DNA of 64,000 nucleotides from Rs1 sp000416275 (GTDB lineage: Bacteria > Pseudomonadota > Gammaproteobacteria > Pseudomonadales > Balneatricaceae): positions 930,001 through 994,000 of the forward strand of contig OZ251574.1 of the NCBI GenBank assembly GCA_965243635.1, given 5' to 3'. The translations under genes were made by a program, and so were the position numbers. Below, piece after piece: positions 8,658 to 17,761 of this stretch. The notes under the pieces were generated by a model. The model was not told where the DNA came from, made no database searches, and was given only the letters and a program-made list of their open reading frames with translations. Each line of letters begins with the position of its first letter. Within the stretch, counting starts at the first letter, position 1.

Positions 8658-9087
8658 TAATCAATTTTTTAGACCACATCAGTGGGCTGTAAGCGATGGG
8701 TATTTTACTTACTGTGCAAGGAACAAAGGCGAAATTACGGATAATCTCTTGATTGTTATCATTTTTATAAACCTGCCACTCTTCACCTTCAGCGGTACCA
8801 TCAGGCCAATTGAATTTAACAAACTTACCACCATTTGCGCCAAGCTCCTCTGGACTGTGATAATAAAATATATGCCAAACCCCTTTATAACTAGACTTTG
8901 CATCTGGATGCTTTTCATCAGATATTGCTGCTGCCTTTTCTTCGGTGTAGATAAACACCCAGCCTGAGCGCAATAACCTTGTCACCATGCCTTGTTCAGG
9001 CTTGCCCTCATTTGCATAAAGCTTAGATAATGGTGGGTAGGATAAATCCTTAAGATCCAAATCAAATTGGCCTAGGGCGTAGCGCAC
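8653..9087 (-). pseudogene. toxB', 3'-truncated copy of the VasX-like effector gene
   Basis: The 144 codons match the first 140 residues of toxB2 almost exactly (RYALGQFDLDLKDLSYPPLS through SPLMWSKKL) and then diverge at about 8660, ending after two unrelated codons. A full gene would have about 1063 codons. The start is a GTG at 9087. The copy closes the array at its downstream end, so the locus once extended further or was cut there. Small differences from toxB2 (ANEGKPEQ for ENEGKPKQ) show that it is a distinct copy. Confidence 0.8.
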
Positions 9088-9169
9088 TGGGCAAGATAAG
9101 GAGTGAATAATGCTGACTTAACCCGTACGCTTATTGGAATGGAGTACTATATTTAACTTTAAAAAAATT

Positions 9170-10246
9170 TTAATCATCCTTGGTTGTGTCATCCTCAGCA
9201 ACCCCTCCTTTCCACTGCTCAAAGCCGCGCTTTTGCCATTCAGGCATGGGTTGTTTTTTTTCTTCTTCTTCTTCTTGCTGTTTTTGCTTATAACCCAGTA
9301 CTTGATAATCTGGGCGCTTAACATCAGGAAAATCTTCTTCGTGGGTGAAATACGGATCGTTTGGTACTTTTTGAACTTGCAGATTATCTGCTTCTTTTGA
9401 TGGGTATAGAGCTTCTTGGGTTAAACGTTGATCCAGCTTCACCGCTTTATCATCGACATTTTTAGGGAAATAATATTTGCGTAAACGCAGCTTCTCAAAA
9501 AAAGTTTGTTTGCCTACCTTAGGTTTAGCGAGATCCGCGCCTTGCATATACGCATTTAACCAAGACCAATAAAGTAAACTTGGGTCACCACCTAGCGGCT
9601 CGCCGGTTATATCTGCAGTCCACTCTTTTATAGAGAGCGCCATATTATCGGCTGCTGATATTGGTTCCCACCGTACCATTAGTTCACCTCTGCGATTAAC
9701 GCTAAATAATCTAACCGCGATTGCTCTTTCTATGACTCTGCCACCTGAAAGGTTATTAGTATGTCGCCATAGTTTGATATGCGCTTTATCCCATGCAGTC
9801 ACCCAAACACGCCCTCGACGGATGATATAGACCAGTCCGTTACTTTTATTAAAACGTAAAGGTGTTGGGTAGCGGCCTATTGTTAGTTTTAAAACGTAAT
9901 AGAGAAGGATGGGTGATAAAAGTAGATTAATAAAATGACCTAACCTGCCGGCCTCATACCTTGAGGTTATTCTTCTGATGATCGCTTCTATTCTAGTCTC
10001 GTCGTCAAAGATTCCAGAGAACAAATAATAAGTATGTTTTTCAGTTTCAAATAATATAAAAAAAAGGAAAAATGCAATTATACACCCCATATACATCCAT
10101 ATAATTGGCCATATACGCTTCACATCAACATAACCACTCCCACAGCTAATTATTAAAAAATCCGCATAATTTTTAAATTTGTTTGCAACTTTAGTCGCCT
10201 TATATGTTTCAGGGCTTAATTTATCGTTGTAATAGCGGGTGCTCAT
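9170..10246 (-). CDS. immA2, putative membrane immunity protein for toxA2
   Basis: The 358-residue protein has predicted transmembrane helices at about residues 45-67 (IIWMYMGCIIAFFLFFILF) and 104-122 (FINLLLSPILLYYVLKLTI). These frame a short loop, followed by a soluble domain with GRYPTPLRFNKSNGLVYI and WRHTNNLSGGRVIERAIAVRLF. I tentatively relate this domain to DUF6708-type proteins found beside type VI effectors. Its ATG overlaps the toxA2 stop by ATGA, so translation is coupled. Residues beyond about 120 look identical to immA1, while the first 120 differ at many positions, mostly in the loop. A glutamate run (QQEEEEEKK) lies near the C-terminus. Membrane immunity suits a pore-forming toxin. 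The function is inferred from position. Confidence 0.65.
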   Translation of the reverse strand: MSTRYYNDKLSPETYKATKVANKFKNYADFLIISCGSGYVDVKRIWPIIWMYMGCIIAFFLFFILFETEKHTYYLFSGIFDDETRIEAIIRRITSRYEAGRLGHFINLLLSPILLYYVLKLTIGRYPTPLRFNKSNGLVYIIRRGRVWVTAWDKAHIKLWRHTNNLSGGRVIERAIAVRLFSVNRRGELMVRWEPISAADNMALSIKEWTADITGEPLGGDPSLLYWSWLNAYMQGADLAKPKVGKQTFFEKLRLRKYYFPKNVDDKAVKLDQRLTQEALYPSKEADNLQVQKVPNDPYFTHEEDFPDVKRPDYQVLGYKQKQQEEEEEKKQPMPEWQKRGFEQWKGGVAEDDTTKDD

Positions 10247-13200
10247 AAATTAAACCTCCGCTTAGTTATCAATTGTTTATCTTTGTAATAACTGGGTATA
10301 ACAGGCGTTTCTTTACCTTTTTTATTTATGCCCTCTGGATAATAGCTAAATTCCAAATAACCTTTGTTTAAAATCGACGTACCGTTAATTGAGGGTAATG
10401 TAACGACAAAAAGCCCCAGTTGTTTTTTCGCTTCCCAATAAAAATTTCCTTCTTTTTCGGGGTAAGATAGGTCTTTCTCTTCTACAGACTTGGTAAAAGT
10501 CCCGTCTCGATAAGAGCCGGATTGTGCGTTAACTATGTACTTTAAATTGAAGTACGAAGTAGCCGGAATAAAGCTTGGCAAATAGATCATTAAGCCTGTG
10601 TCTGTTACTTGTATGTTTGGCATATAGCGGTAATTGTTTAATCCATCCATTTCGTTTTTGAAATAAACACCTATATCGCTAACATTAATATCTACATTTG
10701 CTGGTACTTCACAATATTTACTATCATGTAGCAATCTAGAGATTGCTATTTGTGCATCGTGTTTATCTGTTTTTTTTCCGTTAATTTTTATTTTAGCTTC
10801 AATCTCATCTCGCTCTACCTCATTCCAATAATAGTATTCAGGCACTAGTCCAAACACTTTGCTGGGTTTACCGCCCCAAAAACTATCTTTTACCCACCTT
10901 TCCAAATCACCATCGGTATTATTAGATAAGCCCACCATGCCGACAACAGTGAGTAGCACGCCTACGCCTAAGAACGCCCACGCGATAGGGCCTGCCAATA
11001 CAGTAAAAGCGATCATAGCAGCGCCACCTACTGCACCTGTTGCCGCATACGCTGCAGCATCATAATCACCTCTGTCTCCCAAACTAATCGCTAAAGCAGT
11101 ATTTGATATCATATCAATTAGCCCTAAAGCGGGGCCTATTTTAGCGAGCTTGGTTAAGCCTGTGTAGAACTTGCCTGTGCCCAATAAGCTTTGTGCTTTA
11201 CTCGTCAAGTTACTACTGATTACGGCGCTACTAAAGCGGGTTTTATTGATAACCAGTGCGGCGTTTTTAGCGATTAGCGTATCGATATTTTTAGCGAATA
11301 TTTTAGCAATATTATCTGCAAATAATGCGACTTGATAACCTATATTACTTTTCAACCAAATCGCTGTTGAATGGGTGAGTGAATCGCTTTGCGATATCCT
11401 TTCCATGCCACTCATAATCATATAGGAGTTCATACCATACAAAAACAACTCGACAAAACCTACTACCCCGTTAAACCCCACGCTTACACGCGTGCCTACA
11501 TCAAAATCTACAGATTGCCCATTAATAGTAGGCACTAGCATCGACTGACTGGTTAATTTACCGAATAGTTTGGCCCTAGATGAGGCATTCCAACCTGTTA
11601 TTGAGTCTATATCTTTAGCTGCAGTGGCTAAAATCTCTTCCAGTGTATGTGGCTGCACATCAAAGCGCACACTTTCTAGAGAAAATAAGTACCTCAATGC
11701 GGGCAAGGCACTCAAAGGGTCTGCTTTAGCATTGCTTTTATAAAGGCTCAACAATGAATTAGATAAGGCATTAGTACCGCTAATACTGGCATAAAAACTA
11801 TGTAAGGCCCCTTGTAAAGTTTGCATAGCGTGCGTTGCGCTAGTGTGCTTAGTGCTCAATTGATCTACAAAGCGTGCTATTGCTTTCTCTGACCAATCAG
11901 AGCTTTTTGAGGCAGCTGTGGCAAAAGGTAATACATGTGTTACCCATAAACCTTTGTTTTCTTCTTTGCCAAACATTATTTCTGCAAGCATAACTCGGCC
12001 CGGCCGCGAGCTTTGTAAGTTCTCTAATGTTGTTGCAATCGAGCCTAATAAATTATGTACTCCAGTAAGTTGATCGGCATTAATAGTAGACTGTGTTTCT
12101 TTTTCTAGCAATTGAAAATAGCGTGATATGCTGCCTTGGCCTGTACCCTTTAGCCAATTTTTGATGACAGCTAATAGCTTTTCTATTTCTTTATCTCGTG
12201 CAACGCTTTTATCAATTAATTTTTTACGGGTACTGAAAAAATTATCGGCCAATGCTTCTTTAGCTTTTTCTAATGGCGTGGCTTGTTGTTTTGCGTTTTC
12301 TAAAGCTGCATGTGCATCCAATAATGCTTTTTTGTCTTCGTCTGATAATTTGTTGTACGTTTCTTTGCGTGCAACATCTTCTACCCATGCTGGATTATTA
12401 GTAAAGGGCTTTGATTGCTTTTCATTGACCTTTTGCTTTACCTTTTTATCAAACATATCGACAATTAACTTGTTCTTTTGTCGAGTTACCGCAAATGGAT
12501 GTTTACTGTTAGGTAGGACGGCACCTAATTGTGATTCAATGGCTTGGTAGGTAGTATAAGCATAAGTGTTTTCAGTAATATCACCTAAAGATTCTAGCGT
12601 TACAGAAGTATGAAAACTGCCTAAATCACCCGCTATACCAATAGGATCATGCAAGCCTATTATCACGCCTATTTCAGCTTTCTTATGCATAGCCGATCGT
12701 ATTTGTTGTACCTTACTTGTATTACACGCCGATAAACCTGCAGAACCTAATAAAAACTCTAAGTTATCGTTCGGCTTAAATTCTTTACTATTATATTCAA
12801 TCCCAGCATTAGCTTGGGATAGCTCTTTAACTAGAATTTCAGGAGTGAAGGTTAATTCATCCGCTACGGTTTCTTTTAATTGTGCTTTACTTGGCCTACT
12901 ATCATTCAATAGTAGTAACGGTGCTACATTTTGCTGCACACCAGTGGGAAATATTGAAACCAGCTGCATATATTTTTCGCGTTCGGTATCGGAACCTTTT
13001 ACGGTAGAAAACATATGCAACGACCATATGTGTTGACTATAAGCGATATATATTTTACTGACACTACAAGGCATCACGATATAATCGCGAGTTACAGGTT
13101 GCTGATTGTCATTTTTGTATACCTTCCATTCGCCTTTATCAGCAGCCCCGCCTGACCATTTGTATTTTACAAACTTGCCGCCGATATCACCGCCATCATC

Positions 13201-13437
13201 AGGGCTGTAATAGTAATAAATGTGCCAATCACCATCATGACTTGGCGCGGCATCTGTATGCGTTTTATCCGCCTCGCACGCAGCACCTTCTTCGGTGTAG
13301 ATAAATACCCAACCTGAACGTAAGAAACGCACCACCATACCTTTTTCAGCTTCGCCTTTACTTTGGTATAAATCAGCTAAGCTTGGGTAGGATAAATCCT
13401 TAAGATCCAAATCAAATTGGCCTAGGGCGTAGCGCAC
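10243..13437 (-). CDS. toxA2, VasX-like type VI effector lacking the N-terminal CxxC segment
   Basis: The 1064-codon ORF begins at a GTG (13437) reading RYALGQFDLDLKDL. In the full-length paralogue toxA1 this lies about 30 residues into the protein, after a CIPC motif, and here that segment is replaced by junction DNA. By eye the protein is identical to toxA1 until the hypervariable patch at residues 881-924 (bases 10666-10797), then again highly similar to the end. Hydrophobic segments at about 800-850 (AAMIAFTVLAGPIAWAFLGVG) suit membrane insertion, as in VasX. No good ribosome site precedes the GTG, so delivery and even expression are uncertain. The next gene overlaps by ATGA and should be its immunity gene. 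Confidence 0.7.
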   Translation of the reverse strand: MRYALGQFDLDLKDLSYPSLADLYQSKGEAEKGMVVRFLRSGWVFIYTEEGAACEADKTHTDAAPSHDGDWHIYYYYSPDDGGDIGGKFVKYKWSGGAADKGEWKVYKNDNQQPVTRDYIVMPCSVSKIYIAYSQHIWSLHMFSTVKGSDTEREKYMQLVSIFPTGVQQNVAPLLLLNDSRPSKAQLKETVADELTFTPEILVKELSQANAGIEYNSKEFKPNDNLEFLLGSAGLSACNTSKVQQIRSAMHKKAEIGVIIGLHDPIGIAGDLGSFHTSVTLESLGDITENTYAYTTYQAIESQLGAVLPNSKHPFAVTRQKNKLIVDMFDKKVKQKVNEKQSKPFTNNPAWVEDVARKETYNKLSDEDKKALLDAHAALENAKQQATPLEKAKEALADNFFSTRKKLIDKSVARDKEIEKLLAVIKNWLKGTGQGSISRYFQLLEKETQSTINADQLTGVHNLLGSIATTLENLQSSRPGRVMLAEIMFGKEENKGLWVTHVLPFATAASKSSDWSEKAIARFVDQLSTKHTSATHAMQTLQGALHSFYASISGTNALSNSLLSLYKSNAKADPLSALPALRYLFSLESVRFDVQPHTLEEILATAAKDIDSITGWNASSRAKLFGKLTSQSMLVPTINGQSVDFDVGTRVSVGFNGVVGFVELFLYGMNSYMIMSGMERISQSDSLTHSTAIWLKSNIGYQVALFADNIAKIFAKNIDTLIAKNAALVINKTRFSSAVISSNLTSKAQSLLGTGKFYTGLTKLAKIGPALGLIDMISNTALAISLGDRGDYDAAAYAATGAVGGAAMIAFTVLAGPIAWAFLGVGVLLTVVGMVGLSNNTDGDLERWVKDSFWGGKPSKVFGLVPEYYYWNEVERDEIEAKIKINGKKTDKHDAQIAISRLLHDSKYCEVPANVDINVSDIGVYFKNEMDGLNNYRYMPNIQVTDTGLMIYLPSFIPATSYFNLKYIVNAQSGSYRDGTFTKSVEEKDLSYPEKEGNFYWEAKKQLGLFVVTLPSINGTSILNKGYLEFSYYPEGINKKGKETPVIPSYYKDKQLITKRRFNL
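10666..10797 (-). other. Hypervariable patch of toxA2
   Basis: Forty-four codons (starting AKIKINGKKTDKHDAQ) replace the 41 unrelated codons found at the same place in toxA1. The preceding codons look identical in the two genes and similarity resumes at FKNEMDGLNN. This marks the probable specificity segment. Confidence 0.75.
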
Positions 13438-13522
13438 TGGGCAAGATAAGGAGTGAATAATGCTATGCCTGATATATCTTCATTCATCTTTAACACCACC
13501 AATAATCTCAAGGCAACATCAG
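13438..13522 (-). repeat. Intercassette junction after immB2, repeated at 17677-17761
   Basis: This 85-bp spacer between immB2 and toxA2 is nearly identical to the spacer between immB1 and toxB2. It links different toxin types (A and B) to the same immunity type, so the unit boundaries were moved by recombination in or near it. On the minus strand a 21-codon frame starting MNED overlaps the toxin GTG out of frame and could act as a coupling leader, but this is unproven. Confidence 0.7.
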
Positions 13523-14488
13523 TTATCTATGCTGTTGCGCTGCAAACCTAGCTGCTGTCTCAATTTGGTATTGTGGTTTTTGCATATGTGGAAAATCTTC
13601 CAAAAATGTAAAATGCGGATCATTAGGTACTGGGCTGCACTGACTAAGATCTGATTGTTTGCTAGGGTAAAGTTTTTCATCGAGCAGACGTTGGTGTAAA
13701 GCTTCGGCTTTACTCTCTAAGTTTTTTGGGTGTTTATAGGCGCGAAAATGCAATTTTTCAAACAATGAAATTTTACCAATTTTGGGTTCGGGCACTGCAC
13801 GTTTTTGCATATAGCCGTTTAACCAGTTCCAAAATAATAAGCTAGGGTCACCGCCTAGGGCTTGTTCATCTAAATCTAGATTATCAATACCGGCTATTGG
13901 TTCCCAGCGCTCAATTAATTCACCTTTTCGATTAAGACTAAACAAACGCACCGCAATAGCCCGCTCAACTACCATTCTAGCAGAATAGGTATTGGCAAAA
14001 CGCCAGAGTTTGATTTGCGCTTGCTGCCATGGAGTCACCCAGATTTTACCTTTGAGTTTGTAGTAGACAAGGCCGTTAGATTGGTTGAAACGTAGGGGGG
14101 TAGGGTAGCGAGCTAGGATGATGCTTAAAGCTATCAATAAAAATAAGGTGGCTACCAATAGACCAAATAACAGTTTAGCGTAATATCCTTGTACGAAGAA
14201 ATATTCTAATTGATTTATAATGAAATCCCAGCGTGTCTCGATACTTGATTTTTTTGAAAACAAATAATATGTATAGTCTTCAATTACATAAAAAATATAA
14301 ACAAAAGCACAAGCTGCAGACGATTTTAAATACATCCACATTACAGGTAACAAACGTTTAGCATCAATAGTATTCTGACCTCTACCTATTAACCAATTAT
14401 CAATATGATAACTGAAGCCGTTTGGAATACCCTTTGCCATATAAATTTTATCACCTAAAGGTTTATAGGCATAAACGGATTTCTTCAT
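13523..14488 (-). CDS. immB2, putative membrane immunity protein for toxB2
   Basis: The 321 residues share the plan of the A-type immunity proteins: a polar N-terminus, two predicted membrane helices at about 48-66 and 103-125 (LLFGLLVATLFLLIALSIIL), and a soluble domain starting RYPTPLRFNQSNGLVYY with RMVVERAIAVRLFSLNRKGEL. The ATG overlaps the toxB2 stop by ATGA. From about residue 125 onward it is nearly identical to immB1. Before that the two diverge strongly, which fits recognition of different toxin patches. The immunity role is inferred from coupling and topology. Confidence 0.65.
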   Translation of the reverse strand: MKKSVYAYKPLGDKIYMAKGIPNGFSYHIDNWLIGRGQNTIDAKRLLPVMWMYLKSSAACAFVYIFYVIEDYTYYLFSKKSSIETRWDFIINQLEYFFVQGYYAKLLFGLLVATLFLLIALSIILARYPTPLRFNQSNGLVYYKLKGKIWVTPWQQAQIKLWRFANTYSARMVVERAIAVRLFSLNRKGELIERWEPIAGIDNLDLDEQALGGDPSLLFWNWLNGYMQKRAVPEPKIGKISLFEKLHFRAYKHPKNLESKAEALHQRLLDEKLYPSKQSDLSQCSPVPNDPHFTFLEDFPHMQKPQYQIETAARFAAQQHR

Positions 14489-17400
14489 AATTTGTATGTA
14501 CCTTTGATCATTGGGTTTGGAAATTCAACGTTTCGTTCATCATTGGAATCAATTTTCGGATCATAATTTGCTTTATCTCCGTTTTTTCCTAATGGATAAT
14601 ATGTGAAGATCACAGCACCTGAACCATCCCATGAATGGACTATTTTTGATGCGAAATGCTGTTGAAAATAAGTTAAAGCGATTTTATAAGTACTCACTTT
14701 TTCGTGAACAATTTTCCAGTGTTTTGAGTCTTTGGTTAGAGGAAAGCTTTTTTTAAAGGTTTCTGATTGCCTACCAAACCTATAACTTCCCGAATATTGC
14801 TTAACTTCAAACATGGCTTCTAAAATCGATTTGTAGGGAATATAATTAGGTAATGTGATGTAAATATAACCGTTTAATTTCTTAAGCCTTGGCATGAATA
14901 AAATATCATTGAGACCAGAGACTTCGTTTTTAAAAAATACTTCAACGGTACCTGAAGTAACTTCTGGCTTTATTGCTTTGCCATGTCCACCAGAAATCAA
15001 TTTAGCTATTTCTAACTGACCCAAATATGATTGTGGAGTTTTAACTTGGCCGTCAATTACAACTTCCGCTCGAACCTCAGCTCTATCAGCATCATCCCAA
15101 TAAAAATAATTGGGCACCATTCCTATAAACTTACTCGGTTTTCCGCCCCAAAAACAGCCTTTAACCCACTTCTCCATATCACTGTCTAACGCTTGGGTGA
15201 GGCCTATGGCGCTGGCGACTGTGATCCCCACCCCCGCTAAACCTATGATAATGCCTGCAGGGTTGGGTATCGCAAAGGCCATCATGGCTATTCCGCCTAT
15301 GGCACCGGTTGCTGCATAAGCGGCTGCATCGTAATCACCGCGTCCGTATAATCGATAGCTTTGTACGCTGTTGGCTGTTACGTCGATCACCCCTAATATG
15401 CCGCCAATTTTTACCAGTGATTTTGCCACGGCCAGGCCTCTAACGCCGGCCCCACTTCGTACGGTATTCGTGGCAGCACTGCTCATCGCTGATGTATTAC
15501 CCCCTAGGTGGTTTACCACCCGTGCTGCATTGCGGGCGATGATGGCATCTAAATCTTTACGCGCTAGTTTGGCTAGGTTCTCAATAACTGCTGCGCCTTG
15601 GGCAACCATGCTATTTTTAATGCTCTCTATCATCGACACGCTGGGATTGCTCTTAAGCATAACCTCTTGCACGCCTTTAGCACTCATGTAGTAATCCGCA
15701 CAAAAAATAAACAGTGCTATACCGCCGACACTTTGATCTAAGTTAGTACCTAAATTTGCGATGTTACTACCATTTTGACTGGCGATAGGTACCGGCACGC
15801 TCTCATTCACCACTGTGCCATAATGTCGGGCGCCAGCACTGTTGTTCCACTCTTCTATATCCGCTATCTCACGGCCTACATTTCGCAGTATCTCACCGAC
15901 ATTGCGATCGCCGATTGAAAATTCAACACTGTCCATTTGAGCCAGACTTTGCAGCGTTGCTAGCGAGTTTAATGGATCGGCAGCCGCGCCTCTTTGGCGC
16001 GTTATCATCAAGCCTTCACTCAATTGGGTGGTGCCACTGATATGCTGAAAAAACTCATTGATAGTATTAGATAAATTAATACTATCCGCTTCGGCAGCCA
16101 GAGCTCTTACTGCAAATTGTTGATTATAGTTACCTAGCGCTTTACTTTTTATATCGGCAACTTGTGATGCGCCCTTAACTAGATGGCCACTCCACCAGCC
16201 GTCTTCCTTCTCGGAGCCAAATAGCTGATTAGCGAGTAACTTACGCCCGGGTAAACTTGTAGATAAACCACGCATCAGTTGATTAAGCGTTCCAATTAAT
16301 AAGTGCAAGGAAGCAATTTGCTGTTCTTTTACCTCGGTTTTGCTGTCGTTATCGAGCAGTGCTAAATAACGTGCCACGCCTCCTTGTCGGGTATTACCTA
16401 GCCACTGTTCTATAATTTTTATAACGGTAGTTAAGCGTGTATCGATGACAGTGGTTTTATCTGCAAGTTCGTTACGCACCCTTTTAAAATCATCGCTTAG
16501 CGCAGCGACCGCATTTTCCATGGTATCTGTATAAGGTTTTTCTTCTTCAAGCTTCCTTTTAGCGGCCAAAAAATCTTGTCGTTGTTCAAGAGTTAGGGTT
16601 TTAAAGTGTTGACTATCAGCCCATTTTTTTTCAAAACCGGGCTCGCCTCTCACCCTTATCATAGGGTTGTTTTTGACTATTTTGGCGCTTTGTTGATCAA
16701 AATCTGCTATCAATGCGCGTTTTCTACTCAGTTCAAGCGCAAAAGGATTGCGGCTATTACTCAAAAAACCACCTAAATGCCCCTCTATTTTTTGATAAAT
16801 AGTATAAGCATAGGTATTAGATAAAATATCGTGCACAGGCTCTAGTGCAATACTGTTATGTAAACTGCCTAAATCAGCAGAAATACCAATCGGATCATGT
16901 AACGCAACAATGACACCGACTTCATCTTTACTGATCATCTCATGTTTTAAATTTTCTATTTTCGACTGACTATAAGCAGTTAGAGGCATACTACCTAGAG
17001 AGTAAATGTCATCGTTTTTTTCCTTTTCCTGGACATCATCCGCATTGTTGGCTAAAAATTCTTTGACAATATGCTGGGGAGAAAATTTTATTTGCTCTGC
17101 AGGTAAATCTTTTAATTGCTGTTTAGTCGGGCGTGATTTGGCCTTGTTAAGGCGCAGTGGTGCACAACATTCCTCTATCGTGGTGGGGAACGTTTTAACT
17201 TGTTGCATGTAATCTTCACGCATTGTTTTCGATATTTCTAAAAGCGTGAACAATTTTTTAGACCACATCAGTGGGCTGTAAGCGATGGATATTTTACTTA
17301 CTGTGCAAGGAACAAAGGCGAAATTACGGATAATCTCTTGATTGTTATCATTTTTATAAACCTGCCACTCTTCACCTTCATAGGTACCATCAGGCCAATT

Positions 17401-17676
17401 GAATTTAACAAACTTACCACCATTTGCGCCAAGCTCCTCTGGACTGTGATAATAAAATATATGCCAAACCCCTTTATAACTAGACTTTGCATCTGGATGC
17501 TTTTCATCAGATATTGCTGCTGCCTTTTCTTCGGTGTAGATAAACACCCAGCCTGAGCGCAATAACCTTGTCACCATGCCTTGTTTAGGCTTGCCCTCAT
17601 TTTCATAAAGCTTAGATAATGGTGGGTAGGATAAATCCTTAAGATCCAAATCAAATTGGCCTAGGGCGTAGCGCAC
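14485..17676 (-). CDS. toxB2, VasX-like type VI effector lacking the N-terminal CxxC segment
   Basis: The 1063-codon ORF starts at a GTG (17676) and is related to, but distinct from, the A-type toxins. It shares RYALGQFDLDLKDLSYP, RSGWVFIYTEE and the ALHDPIGI.ADLGS motif, but the body is diverged. It is nearly identical to toxB1 up to the patch at 14941-15078, then differs by scattered changes. A hydrophobic stretch (IAMMAFAIPNPAGIIIGLAGVGITVASAIGL is typical in position) at about residues 800-830 suits pore formation. Like toxA2 it lacks the adaptor-proximal N-terminal segment. It is probably a displaced or stored module. Confidence 0.7.
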   Translation of the reverse strand: MRYALGQFDLDLKDLSYPPLSKLYENEGKPKQGMVTRLLRSGWVFIYTEEKAAAISDEKHPDAKSSYKGVWHIFYYHSPEELGANGGKFVKFNWPDGTYEGEEWQVYKNDNNQEIIRNFAFVPCTVSKISIAYSPLMWSKKLFTLLEISKTMREDYMQQVKTFPTTIEECCAPLRLNKAKSRPTKQQLKDLPAEQIKFSPQHIVKEFLANNADDVQEKEKNDDIYSLGSMPLTAYSQSKIENLKHEMISKDEVGVIVALHDPIGISADLGSLHNSIALEPVHDILSNTYAYTIYQKIEGHLGGFLSNSRNPFALELSRKRALIADFDQQSAKIVKNNPMIRVRGEPGFEKKWADSQHFKTLTLEQRQDFLAAKRKLEEEKPYTDTMENAVAALSDDFKRVRNELADKTTVIDTRLTTVIKIIEQWLGNTRQGGVARYLALLDNDSKTEVKEQQIASLHLLIGTLNQLMRGLSTSLPGRKLLANQLFGSEKEDGWWSGHLVKGASQVADIKSKALGNYNQQFAVRALAAEADSINLSNTINEFFQHISGTTQLSEGLMITRQRGAAADPLNSLATLQSLAQMDSVEFSIGDRNVGEILRNVGREIADIEEWNNSAGARHYGTVVNESVPVPIASQNGSNIANLGTNLDQSVGGIALFIFCADYYMSAKGVQEVMLKSNPSVSMIESIKNSMVAQGAAVIENLAKLARKDLDAIIARNAARVVNHLGGNTSAMSSAATNTVRSGAGVRGLAVAKSLVKIGGILGVIDVTANSVQSYRLYGRGDYDAAAYAATGAIGGIAMMAFAIPNPAGIIIGLAGVGITVASAIGLTQALDSDMEKWVKGCFWGGKPSKFIGMVPNYFYWDDADRAEVRAEVVIDGQVKTPQSYLGQLEIAKLISGGHGKAIKPEVTSGTVEVFFKNEVSGLNDILFMPRLKKLNGYIYITLPNYIPYKSILEAMFEVKQYSGSYRFGRQSETFKKSFPLTKDSKHWKIVHEKVSTYKIALTYFQQHFASKIVHSWDGSGAVIFTYYPLGKNGDKANYDPKIDSNDERNVEFPNPMIKGTYKL
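14941..15078 (-). other. Hypervariable patch of toxB2
   Basis: About 46 codons beginning EVRAEVVIDGQVKTP differ almost completely from the same position in toxB1, while the sequence upstream is near identical. Similarity resumes at FFKNEVSGLNDILFMPRLKK. Confidence 0.75.
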
Positions 17677-17761
17677 TGGGCAAGATAAGGAGTGAATAAT
17701 GCTATGCCTGATATAACTTCATTCATCTTTAACACCACCAATAATCTCAAGGCAACATCAG
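17677..17761 (-). repeat. Intercassette junction after immB1, repeated at 13438-13522
   Basis: Near-identical copy of the spacer described at 13438. Here it links immB1 to toxB2. Confidence 0.7.

Noticed and set aside
9230..9290. T-rich tract TTTTTTTTCTTCTTCTTC considered as a terminator or phase-variable tract
   Set aside because: It is the antisense of the Glu/Lys-rich codons near the end of the A-type immunity genes and is the same length in both copies.
12128..12550. Long plus-strand open frames opposite the toxin genes (also 24960-25382, 15371-15691, 19610-19930)
   Set aside because: They are antisense shadows of high-confidence toxin coding sequence, lack ribosome sites and have unnatural Cys/Ser/Phe-rich composition.
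13460..13654. Plus-strand ORF after a strong-looking AAGGAGTGAATAATG in the intercassette junctions
   Set aside because: The same signal recurs at the other junctions but leads there to immediate stops, so no conserved product exists; the bases are explained by the minus-strand toxin start region.
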